The notes under the pieces were generated by a model. It was not told the origin of the DNA, did not search any database, and saw only the letters and a list, made by a program, of their open reading frames with translations. 64,000 nt of DNA from contig JAWHQI010000028.1 in NCBI GenBank assembly GCA_033032865.1, positions 10,869,001 to 10,933,000 on the forward strand, read 5' to 3'. The stretch comes from Dactylorhiza incarnata. Its lineage: Eukaryota; Streptophyta; Magnoliopsida; Asparagales; Orchidaceae. Positions within the stretch are counted from its first letter, which is position 1. Each line of letters starts with the position of its first letter. The position numbers and the translations under genes are program-made. This document shows positions 32,181 through 42,494 of this stretch, piece by piece.

Positions 32181-32192
32181 TCTGATACCACT
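32181..32192 (-). other. Primer-binding site of B
   Basis: On the minus strand AGTGGTATCAGA directly follows the 5' LTR and continues GCCGG. It is complementary to the 3' end of initiator tRNA-Met. The spacer AG between LTR and TGG differs from the AT used by C and H. Confidence 0.9.
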
Positions 32193-33284
32193 TGTTGGAT
32201 CGGTCGGCGCCCTTAGAGGGGGGGGGGTGAATAAGGGTTTTCAAAAACTTTAGATTATATTTAAAAGACTTTGAATTATTGCAAGATTAAAGACATGAAA
32301 TAAGTTAAGTAAAGCAAAAGGAGAGACAAGCTTTATTAATGATAAATAAGTTTTACAAAACTTGATCTCGATGACGCTAGAGATCGGGGGCGAATAATAA
32401 AAAAGCTCTTTTTGTTTTCTATCCCGACTCGCTTCCCCATGAACCGGTGGCCCTAGCCTTATCCACCCCGGATTCGGCCTCAAGCCGCTCTAGCCAATCC
32501 TTCCCCGGATGTGGCCTCGAGCACCCCCTAGAACTAGCCTAGATCTAGCCGCCAACACGAGGCAAATTTCAGCCCTAAGTCTACCCCAGACCTAGTCGCC
32601 AACACGAGGCGATTTCACTACCGTTTACAATGAAGAAAGAGAAATGAAATAACAAAACCTCCCTTAAGATGAACTTCTGAAGTCGGAGATGAAGATCCGC
32701 TGTAGAATCAGCGTTTGTTGAAGTAGACTTCGTCTGGATTCGACGTGATGGAATTCTCCTTCAGAAATTGGCAGAGCTTCGCTGGGACCTCAAATTTCAT
32801 CTAAGACAAGCCTCTGGAACTCTAGTAATCTCTCTCTGAGGTGTATGCAATGGGTGTGTGTCAAAACACGAGGAGAGGGGGTCCTTTTATAGCCCAAGCG
32901 CTACCGCCGGCGCTAGCGCTACCGCCGGCGCTAGCCCGGATTAGGCAACGTTTTGCGCGGCAGAATCTCCCATCTGCGGCAACCTCTTGCTCTATGCCTT
33001 AAGTGCGTCTCGCTACCGCCAGCGCTATCTGCTACCACCTGGCGTTATCTCTTTCTAAAAACACAGCCAGAATTGTGCTAATCAACGCTAGCGCCGGGCG
33101 CTATCGATACCGCCGGCGCTAGTGAGCCTTTTCGAATTTTGGTCCCAATTTTGGGGGCAGTCATCATGAGTACTCCTTGAGTCGTATGGACTATGTTAAC
33201 CTGCACACTTAAACACACACGATCAAATACACATAGGATTTGTTATTCTCAAACCTAGGAGATGCGGAAGACCATGTTCCAACA
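32193..33284 (-). mobile_element. 5' LTR of B
   Basis: Its ends match the left LTR. It has 10 G at 32218-32227 (12 in the left copy) and an extra 18-bp GCTACCGCCGGCGCTAGC in the U3 array near 32905-32935. The TATA box is at 32885-32891 (minus TATAAAA). Confidence 0.93.
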
Positions 33285-33912
33285 ACAACAACAACCTGAG
33301 AAGCATTCTTGCCTTTCAGATTTATCTGTTACAGGAAGATTATTTCTTCAAGAAAAGGCTCCAACAAATCAACTGTCAAACAGTTCATATCAGACAGAGG
33401 AGCACTTTTCAACAAACATCCACTAGAGTCTTCTCTCAGCATCTTGATAGAGAAGAACATCTAAACCCCTCTCTATCCCATCTTGTACAGGGTTAAAACT
33501 CCCTTCAAAAGTTGACCCCATTGGTGGCAAGACACCTGATCAAAAAATCTTGTTGGTTTTGAGCACCTGATCAAAAGATCTGTGGTGTGTGGACACCTAA
33601 ACAAAATCACCTTGGTGTGAGGGCACCTAATCAAACCTTCTAGTGGATCCTACCAAGTGTGGTAGAAGAGTAGACGTACCCAGGTTATTGGGGAACTACT
33701 ATAAAATTTCTTGTGTCTCTGTGCCTGTGAATTTCTGTGTTTTGTTGTTGTGCTGATTTCTTTATTCGGTTTTTATAAATCACTCTCTACACACATATGT
33801 ATCACTATTTTAATTCCGCAATAAAACTAAGGGAAAAAGTTTTAATACTCTGTTCACCCCCCCCCCCCCCCCCCCCCCTCTAGAGTTAATTTAATAGCTA
33901 ACCTCACTTTCA
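33285..33912 (+). mobile_element. 5' LTR of D, 3' portion only
   Basis: It corresponds to about 43665-44287 of the 3' LTR, including CTAGAGTCTTCTCTCAGCAT, GTGGCAAGACACCTGATCAA and the poly-C tract (21 C at 33858-33878). The U3 word array is missing with the lost part. Confidence 0.9.
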
Positions 33913-33926
33913 ATTAGTATCAGAGG
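33913..33926 (+). other. Primer-binding site of D, mutated
   Basis: ATTAGTATCAGAGG differs from the ATTGGTATCAGAGG of C by one base in the tRNA-complementary part, consistent with G to A decay. Confidence 0.85.
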
Positions 33927-34026
33927 GCTGTTGATTCTTTAAAGGCTAACACCTGAATCACAAAGATCAATTAGAAATTAAATTATTTTAGAGTTTTTAT
34001 TTTATTTATTTTTCTGTTAAAAACTC

Positions 34027-36052
34027 ATGGCACAAAACAAAGAGTATTCTAGCACAAGACCTCCTATGTGCAATCTCAGTAAGTTTGCACTATGGAAAGC
34101 AAGGATTAGACTATACATGAATTCTATTGATGTGGAAATCTTCAATGTGATTTTGACAGGACCTCCAGCTCCCACAGCAACAACTAGTGTTGAAACCACC
34201 ACTACCAACAATGCTGTTCCACCTCCTGAATGGACTGAAGCCCAGAAAAAGCAAAGGAGTGCTGATGCAAAAGCCATGAACATTCTGGCTCAAACAATGT
34301 CTGATGACATTTTTCAGAGAGTGGTGGAATGCACCTCAGCAAGAGAAATATGGATTTCTCTCAACAATATGTTTGAGGGATCTGCTGATGAAAGAAAGGA
34401 CAAAAGGTCTCATCTTATTTCTCAATATGAGAATTTCAAGAAAGGAGAATCTGAAAGTGTTGCTGATATGTACAATTGGCTCAGCCTCATAATAAATGAG
34501 CTGAAGACCTTGGAAAAAGTGATCTCTATCACTGAGATCAATGACAAGATCTTAATGTGCTTCCCCAGCACATGGGATTCTTGGATCTGGCCAATCAAGG
34601 AATCCAGAAGCCTCAATGAGATTTCTACTGAAACATTGTTGGGCAAGCTCAATTCCTATGAGCAGCTCATCAAATCCAGGGAAGCTGAACAGTCCACTTC
34701 ATCTCCAGCAACAAAGAAGGAAAGGAACATAGCTTTCAAAGTAGCTGAAGAAGAAGAAAAAGCTCCAAGAGATGAGGAGTTCATGAACCTTCTAGCCAAA
34801 AGGTTCTACAAGATGGCCAAGAAGGATTTCAGAAAGAAGGACTCCAAATCAAGGGAAAAGCCAAGGTGTGACAAGTCAAATTCTAAAGAAATTATTTGTT
34901 ATGGCTGCAGGAAACCTGGACATATTCTGCCAGATTGTCCAGAAAATCAGAAGAAGGAGAAGAGAACTGAAAAAGAGGAAAGAAGACACTCCAGCAAGTC
35001 TTCCTCCCATAAGCACCAAAAGAAGGGAAGAGGATTTGTAGCAGAAACCTGGAGTGAAACTAAATCAGAACAGTCATCCAGTTCTTCTTATTATGAAGAA
35101 GAATAAAAAGAGAATGATCAGTGCCTGATGGCAATTTATGACTCAGGCAGTGAGTCAGGAAGTGCCTCTTCATCCAGCTCTTCTGATGATGAAGATGATG
35201 AAGAAGAGAAGAACTTCTGCTTGATGGCAATCAATGCCTCAGCCAACAATTCTGATGAAGAAGGATCAGAACTAGAAGCAGAGGATGATGCGGATCAGGT
35301 AATATCTAACTTTGATTTTACTTCAGTTGAATTCAAAGCTGAATTCAAGGTTCTTTGCTTAGACTTACTCAAATCCGAGAATGAAATAATCTCACTCTGA
35401 CATAAGCTATCTAAAATGAATAAAATAATTGAAGAGAATGCTAATCTTAAGAAAGATTTGGCTGCCTCTAGAGAATAAATTATTCTCATTGAGAATAAAC
35501 TTTCTGAGGCTAAGGAATTTGAAGAATCCCTAAATGGGAGAAGCATCAAACTGATGGACATTACAAGCACAGTAAATGCTAGACTTAATAGCAAACTAGG
35601 CTTGGGTGCTTCATCAAGTGAGCCACATCTAATTAAGAAAAACATACTCTCTACACCCATAAAATTCATCTCTGCTAAGAGCAGAGAGGTTGTAGGAGTA
35701 AATAAAACATTTCAAGTAAGGCTGTCGAGAATAACAGAATTCGTCGAACGGAGCTCGACGAAGTGTAACCACTTCGTCGAACGGTGCTCGACGAACTCTA
35801 AAGACAGATTTTCAATTTAGTCATTATATGAACGGGGCTCGACGAACTCAGCCCAGTTCATCGAATAGAAACTATACAGCAAATATGCACAATTCTTATT
35901 CTTCACATTCTATCAATCCTTTCACTGAATGGATAATACCTCCAAGGAGATATCATCCACAAGGTTACAAGGACCAACCTGAAATGTCTTTTATTTCAGA
36001 TTTTTGTGGAAATACAAAAAGACCCAAGGTAATCTGGGTCAAGAACAAATAG
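34027..36052 (+). pseudogene. gag: Gag of D
   Basis: It starts MAQNKEYSSTRPPMCNLSKF like C. The capsid and zinc knuckle CYGCRKPGHILPDC are intact in the first frame, which ends at TAA 35104-35106. The same frame continues through an acidic Ser-rich part and a coiled coil interrupted by TGA (35398-35400) and TAA (about 35476). A frameshift near 35710-35820 falls within TTCGTCGAAC/TCGACGAA units at 35738-35870. It ends WVKNK at an amber codon (36050-36052), after which pol continues in frame. Confidence 0.9.
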
Positions 36053-38447
36053 ATTGTTTTTCAGTTTTTGCAGGTACACAGCTGTCCAATAATAAATGAA
36101 AAATGGTATTTGCACAGTGGCTGTTCAAAGCATATGACAGGAAACAAGGCCAACCTGAACAACTTCAAGGCAAATCATGGACCAAAAGTAATATTTGGAG
36201 ACTCCAACTATGGACAAACAAAAGGCTATGGAAAAGTCAAAGTTGGAGAAGTCACCTACAAAGAGGTAGCTTATGTCAAGGGACTGAAGCACAACCTCAT
36301 CAGCATAAGCCAATTATGTGATGAAGGGTATCAGGTAACCTTTAATAAATTAAAATGCCTTATTAAATCTTCTGATAATATTATTTTATTATCAGGTATT
36401 AGGCAAGGTAATATTTATTTAGTAAATTTCAATTCATCTAAATCAGAAATTTGTTTATTTAATGAATTAAGCAAACCTAGTGAACTTTGGCATAAGAGAT
36501 TAGGACATGTAAACCTTAGGACCATTGCTAAATTATCTAAGGACAATCGTGTTAGAGGTTTACCTTTAGGTTCATACAAGAAAAAAGGTCTTTGTCGGGC
36601 ATGTCAACTAGGAAAGCAAACTAAAAATAGTTTTAAATCATTATCTAAAAGTGATTCACCTAGAATCTTATATTTGCTACATATGGACCTTTTTGGACCT
36701 ATAGCAACAAAGAGTATAGGGGGGAAGTCTTACACTCTAGTTATTGTAGATGACTTCTCTAGATTCACTTGGGTGTTCTTTTTGAGAGAAAAGTCAGATA
36801 ACTTTAAAGTTCTTACAGACTTTCTTAAGAGCATAAAGATTGAGTACTCTACTGTAGTTGCATTGATCAGAAGTGATCATGGCACTGAGTTTGAGCCTCT
36901 TCTCATGCAAGAATTCTGTGAGAAGGAAGGTATCAGGCATTGCTTCTCAGCTCCTAGAACTCCTTAACAAAATGGGGTAGTTGAAAGGAAAAATAGAACT
37001 CTTATTAAATCAGCAAGAACATTCCTTGCAGATGCTAATTTGCCCCTATCTTTTTGGGTAGAGGCTGTTAGCACAACAAACTATGTTTTGAATAGAAGTT
37101 TGATACACAAACTTATTGGTAAGACTCCTTATGAGTTACTTAAAGGGAAGAAAACTAAAGTTAACTATTTTAGAGCATTTGGTTGTAGATGTTTTGTTCA
37201 CAATAATGATAAGAAATACCTTAGGAAATTTGAACCAAAATCTGAAGAAGGAATTTTCTTAGGCTATTCTTTAATCAACAAAGCATATAGGATTTATAAC
37301 AAATCTTCTCTTAAAATTGAAGAATCTATGCATGTTTCCTTTGATGAAACTAATATGTTTTACAAGGAGAAGAATTCTTCTACCATAGAAAATCTACAGG
37401 TACCTATATTACGTGAGCAGCTAGATCAATTAGCTCTACATAAAGAAGGATTTCTAAATCCTGTATAGCAGAATGCTGAAGAAAGTGAAGAAGAAAATCA
37501 TCTAGATTTTGCTGAAAGTTCAAATCAGATAACCACAGAACATCTTCCACAGGATATCACAGCTGAACAAATTCCCCAAGTGGAAATTATTGCTGAACCC
37601 ACTCCAACTGTTGATCACATCACAGCTAGAGATCATCCAATATCTCAAATTATTGGTGATATTTCAGCAGGTGTGCAAACAAGGCATCAAGTAAATCAGA
37701 ATATGATGCACACTTGTTTTCTCTCTCAGATTGAACCTCAATCCCTACAAGATGCAGAACAAGATCCTAACTGGATCATTGTTATGCAAGAGGAGCTCAA
37801 TCAGTTTGAGACAAACAATGTTTGGGATTTGGTTCCTAGACCAAAAGACCATCCAGTCATTGGAACTAAGTGGGTCTACAGGAATAAGCTAGATGCACAT
37901 GGCAACATTGTGAGAAACAAAGCTAGACTAGTAGCCCAAGGATACTCACAGGAAGAAGGAATAGACTATGATCAAACTTTTGCACCAGTTGCAAGGTTAG
38001 AAGCAATCAGGATCTTCCTTGCCTTTGCTGCATACAAGAAATTCAAGGTTTATCAAATGGATGTAAAGAGTGCATTGTTTAATGGAGAAATCAAATAAGA
38101 AGTCTATGTGGAACAACCACCAGGTTTCATCTCTCCAACTCACTCCTCTTTTGTCTTTAAGCTTAAGAAAGCTCTCTATGGTCTTAAACAAGCTCCCAGA
38201 GCATGGTATGAGACCTTAGCTAGTTTTCTTTTAGAGAATAAATTCTGTAGAGGCATAGTAGATAAAACTTTATTTTTCAGGATACATAAAAATCAAACAT
38301 TACTATTTCAAATATATGTAGATGATATTATCTTTGGCTCTACTGATTCAAATTTATGCAAAAGATTTTCTAATTTAATGCAATCTAAATTTGAAATGAG
38401 TAATATGGGTGAACTATCATACTTCCTTGGTCTTCAAGTGAAGCAAA
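36053..38447 (+). pseudogene. pol: Pol of D, protease to reverse transcriptase
   Basis: One frame throughout, with three stops: TAA 36965-36967 (in PRTP-QNGVV), TAG 37466-37468 and TAA 38096-38098. The protease reads WYLHSGCSKH, so the catalytic Asp of the DSG motif is changed to His. Then come HKRLGHV...CRACQLGK (zinc-binding), HMDLFGP, RSDHGTEF and NGVVERKN (integrase triad), [18 protein letters not shown], and the RT catalytic IYVDDIIFG. It is interrupted after FLGLQVKQ by element F. At least the first two stops are explained by C to T changes in Gln codons. Confidence 0.92.
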
Positions 38448-38971
38448 TGTTGAAACCAATTTCTCGGCCTATTGTGGAGCTCGGGGCCCTCACCGAAATG
38501 AGGGGCGGCTAGCCCTTACTGATCCCTTGGAGAAGGTAGACTGGAGACTGGGGAAAAGACTAAGACCTTAGTCACAGCGAGGAGGTCCCTCCACTAACCC
38601 GGAAGATCGTTGAGCGCTTCCCCTCCCAAGCCAAAGCTGAGACTCGGGCACCTTGGAGAGCTCTGGAATTGCTAACCAAAGAAGGCCTACGGAGAGAGAA
38701 GCTGAAGTGAAGTCCCCTCCAAAGGTGCCATTTAGGTCTTATTTATTGATTTCCTGATCTGGCCTGCAAATAGCAGGATTCCGCCTTTTGATTTTACTAT
38801 TCGCACCCCAAATGGGCCTGCTAACAGCCAAACTCCGCTGTTTGGAGAAGCTAAAGGCAGACCACCAAGGGTAAAAGGGTAATTTGGCCCTATCAACCTA
38901 TTGGCAAGGAACTGCGAGAACCTTACTGTCGAAGCTCTTGCGAGCCCTGCTCGCGGTGCCTCTCCTAGGCA
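38448..38971 (-). mobile_element. 3' LTR remnant of F
   Basis: The first 524 bp on the plus strand match 39533-40056, up to GCCTCTCCTAGG, where the match stops sharply. In element sense this is the R/U5 side, lacking U3. Typical blocks are GCGAGGAGGTCCCTCCACT and GGCCTGCAAATAGCAGG. Confidence 0.88.
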
Positions 38972-39509
38972 TAGCAGAATGTACCAACTCGCAGAAGGGA
39001 CTTCCCCCTTCTGCCACCCTTTCTCGCTCCACATGACCCCCAAGCTCTCTCGCCAGACTTGGGCTCGCGGGGACTGCGCTCGCGAGAACAGTATTCGCCT
39101 GGACCACTCCCATAGTCGCTACATCCTCCAGGCGCGCGCTCCCCTGCGCCGCGCTCGCCGGCACAGAGCTCGCTGGCACAGAGCTCGCCGGGCTGTCGAA
39201 CAGCACTCGCCCCTCCAATGTCTTGAACTGAACTTCCGGCGATTTCCTTCCCGGCCCTCCCTCCCCCCCCCCCCCCCCCCCCCCCGGCGTGTTCTCGCCA
39301 ACCGCTGCTGGAGGAAGGGTCGCCTGAGGTGCTGGGGTCACAAACTCACTTCGCAGCGCCGCGACCGTGAGTTCGAAAGTATCCAGCACCTCCCTCCTAA
39401 AATCCACGAACATCCTCGACGTCACCACCTGCGGTGACTCGCTGAACTCCTCGCCTTGATCCTCGCCTCCCCCCATATCTGCTCCTTGGAACTTTCTTGG
39501 ACCAGCCAC
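38898..39509 (-). pseudogene. gag: Gag N-terminal fragment of F running into the LTR
   Basis: An open frame of 203 codons starts MAGPRKFQGADMGGGED 23 bp after the 5' LTR and encodes an Ala/Pro/Gly-rich region (a run of nine Gly near residue 75 from a long C/G tract at 39269-39285). From about 38971 leftward the codons are LTR sequence, giving an artificial C-terminal tail. I identify it as gag by position only; no capsid motif or knuckle is present. Confidence 0.6.
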
Positions 39510-39510
39510 G

Positions 39511-39532
39511 CTCCACGCTCACCGCACCAAAA
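39511..39532 (-). other. Probable primer-binding site of F
   Basis: On the minus strand TTTTGGTGCGGTGAGCG follows the LTR directly. TGG at a 3-4 nt offset fits a tRNA 3' CCA end. I cannot name the tRNA with confidence; it is not the initiator Met type of the copia elements. Confidence 0.55.
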
Positions 39533-40889
39533 TGTTAAAACCGATTTCTCGGCCTCTTGTGGTGCTCGGGGCCCTCACCGAAATGAGGGGCGGCTAGCCC
39601 TTACTAATCCCTCGGAGAAGGTAGACTGGAGACTGGGTAAAAGACTAAGACCTTAGTCACAGTGAGGAGGTCCCTCCACTAACCCAGAAGATCGTTGAGC
39701 GCTTCCCCTCCCATGCCAAAGCTGAGACTAGGGCACCTTGGAGAGCTCTGGAATTGCTAACCAAAGAAGGCCTAAGGAGAGAGAAGCTGAAGTGAAGTCC
39801 CCTCCAAAGGTTCCTTTTATGTCTTATTTAAAGATTTCCTGATCTGGCCTGCAAATAGCAGGATTCCGCCTTTTGATTTTACTATTCGCACCCCAAATGG
39901 GCCTGCTAACAGCCAAACTCCGTTGTTTGGAGAGGCTAAAGGCAGACCACCAAGGTTAGAAGGGTAATTTGGCCCTATCAACCTATGGGCAAGGAACTGC
40001 GAGAACCTTACTGCCGAAGCTCTCGCGGGCCTTCTCGCGAGCCCTGCTCGCGGTGCCTCTCCTAGGCGACCGTCCTGCGAGGACCTCGCTGGCCCATTCC
40101 GGCGGTATCTGCCGAGGCCCGGTCTCGTGAGACTTCCTGCGAGACCGCCCTTTGACTTCGTCGAGCTCCACACACCTTTCTTCGAACACAGGACACTTCG
40201 CTGATCACAGACGAGCTCGACGAATGTAGAACGTCAAACTATTCGCTGACCGCTGAGACGGGCGATTCGTCGACCACTTCTATAGAATTTATTTTGTTAG
40301 TCGGGCGCCGTCCGACAAATGCTGAGCTCTGTTCGACATTCATCGAACGCCGAATTGAGCTCGCTGGACGCTGAGTCTCTAAACTCGCGAGCCTTCCTGC
40401 GAGATCACCTATTGACTTTGCCGCATACCGAACGCATTTCGCTGAACTCATCTTTACCGTAGGTCTCTTCTGCCAGAGGCCTGCGAGTTATTGGTTTGTC
40501 AGCCCTCACTTGGCCTGGTCTCTTGAAGATGTCTGCCGAGGTCTGGATCTCGCGACTCCTCTTGCGAGACCGTCCCTTTGGCTTTAATGAGTATAGAACA
40601 TTGCGTCGACTTCTGATGATTTCGCCGAACAGGAGTGAGCTCCACAAAGTCAGATGAGCACGACGAACACGTGAGAGTTCGTCGAACGCGGTACTCCTTT
40701 CGTCTAACTCAGAAATCTTCCTCAAACGGCCCGCGAGCGCTTATCTCGCCGACCCGTCTTGCTCTCCCTTCTGCGAGCCCTCCAAGAGGGAAGATTTTTG
40801 GCACTAAGGCCCCTCTTCCTTATTACCTCCTTCATCCCACTGCCTTCTTAAACCGCATCTCCTTGCCTGGCGAATATCGGGGTTGTACA
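39533..40889 (-). mobile_element. 5' LTR of F
   Basis: Plus-strand ends are TGTTAAAACC and GGTTGTACA (1357 bp). U3 (40040-40800) mixes CTCGCGAG/GCGAGAC words with TTCGTCGAACG and TCGACGAA words identical to those of the SIRE-like elements C and D. A TATA-like TTTAAATA (minus) lies near 39823. Confidence 0.85.
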
Positions 40890-41715
40890 GCAAACTCCAA
40901 ATGGAATCTTCATATCCCAATCTAAGTATGCTAAGGAATTAGTGAAAAGATTTGGTATGTCTGATTCTTCCACCATGAAAACACCCATGCCCTCTAATGC
41001 TGTTGTTGATACTGATGAATCAGGGAAACATGTTGATCAGAAGGTATATATAGCAATTGTTGGCTTATTACTTTATTTAACAACAAGTAGACCTGATATA
41101 ATGTTTGCTACTTGTATTTATGCTAGATTCCAAGTTAACCCCAAAGAATCTCATCTAATTTTATTAAAAAGAATTTTCAGATATATAAAGGGTTGCCCTA
41201 ATCTAGGACTTTGGTATCCAACATCATCTGAATTTGAATTAACTGGATTCTCAGATTCAGATTATGCTGGATGCAGAGTAGATAGGAAAAGCACATTAGG
41301 AACTTGCCAGTTTCTTGGTGATAGGCTTGTGTCTTGGTTTTGTAAGAAACAAACATATATGTCTACATCAACAGCTGAAGCTGAATATATAGGTGCAGGT
41401 AGTTGCTACTCACAGATATTGTGGATACAAAATCAGCTCCTAGACTATGGTGTCAACTTAAATAATTCAATTATTTTTTGTGATAATACTAGTGCAATAT
41501 CTTTAGCACAAAATCCAGTTCTCCATAGTAGGACAAAACACATAGAGATTAGGCACCACTTCCTTAGGGATAATGTGGATAAAAACAAAATCTGCCTACA
41601 GTTCATCTCTACTGATTTGCAAAGAGCTGATATTTTTACCAAGCCCTTGGATGAAAAGAAACATATACTCTTTATAAATCAGCTAGGTATGATAGATGGA
41701 GACTCAATTTGTTAA
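40890..41715 (+). pseudogene. pol: Pol of D, end of reverse transcriptase and RNase H
   Basis: After the repeated gcaaa, coding resumes with PNGIFISQSKY and RFGMSDSST. It continues uninterrupted through TTSRPDIMFATC, DSDYAGC, STAEAEY, CDNTSA, RTKHIEIRHHF and DIFTKPLD to the stop at 41715. This portion of D has no nonsense codon. Confidence 0.92.
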
Positions 41716-42494
41716 AAAAAAAGTTTTCTACTTACCCATCTCTTCATTGAACCTAGTTTTCTGAAGTTTTTTATTTCTGGCCTGTTATCATTTATCAAAT
41801 ATTTTATTATATATAAATGCCTACAGAATTGCTACTCTTTCTAGTTCCCTTTGCACTTCATCTCTATTTTATTGTGCAGAAACAATAGCAATGACAAACT
41901 TGCATCCTTCCCTACCTCCATCAAATGTCCCTTCTTCAAGGGGCCTAGCTTCAAGCCTTCCTGAACTAGGCAGGGGGAGAAGTTTTTATGAACAAGCTCC
42001 ATTTGATGCAGTGTTTTGCTCAGGAGGAGTTGTTCAATAAACAAGGCAAGGGGAGAAAGCTGAAGAACCTCCAGTCTCAAGGGGAGACATTCTCAGGGGG
42101 AGTTGCTGTATGAAGAAGCTTGATAAAGCTCACAGCAGTTTGTTATTTGCAGTTTCTGTTTCAAAAAAATTCAGATAAAGTTCTTGATCAAGTTCAGATG
42201 CAGATACAGCTCAGAAGAAGAATTTTTATATAGCAAATTCAGTATCAGTTATTGCTACAGCTCAGCTAATCAGAATTCAGAAAGCAGAATTCAGAAAAAT
42301 CAAAGGTTCTGATTGTATTTCTATTAGTTTTATTTTCATTAAATTGTTTCAAAACTTAGAGTACTATTTATTTTATATCTGATAAAATATTTAAAATATA
42401 TCAGATATATTCATGCTCTGTTATTTTTGCTGTATTAGTGTTTGTTTATTTTCAATTTTTGTCAAATAGTGTCCTAACCCAAATAGGGGGAGAT
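41716..42494 (+). other. 3' untranslated region and polypurine tract of D
   Basis: Non-coding, with several purine-rich motifs (CAGGGGGAGAAG, CAAGGGGAGAAAG, CAAGGGGAGACATT, CAGGGGGAGTTGC) before the true polypurine tract AATAGGGGGAGAT that touches the LTR. No envelope-like ORF was seen. Confidence 0.8.

Larger units (their letters stand above)
23814..33284 (-). mobile_element. Complete SIRE/Maximus-like Ty1/copia element B
   Basis: LTRs of 1076 bp (left) and 1092 bp (right) flank the element, with target duplication acaac on both sides (23809-23813, 33285-33289). Reading leftward: 5' LTR, primer site, gag with two zinc knuckles, protease, integrase, reverse transcriptase, RNase H, then a 2.3-kb non-coding 3' region and the 3' LTR. 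The LTR length difference is fully explained by an 18-bp duplication of a U3 word and a 2-base change in a G run, so the insertion looks fairly young even though the genes carry breaks. Confidence 0.93.
38448..40889 (-). mobile_element. Tat-like Ty3/gypsy element F, internally deleted
   Basis: The 5-bp target duplication gcaaa (38443-38447, 40890-40894) lies inside the RT coding region of D. The outer ends are TGTTGAAACC and GGTTGTACA. Reading leftward: complete 5' LTR (40889-39533), primer site, a gag start, then a jump into the middle of the 3' LTR (38971-38448). The rest of gag, all of pol, the 3' untranslated region and U3 of the 3' LTR are missing. Target duplication and D flanks are intact, so the deletion is internal to F. 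Confidence 0.88.
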
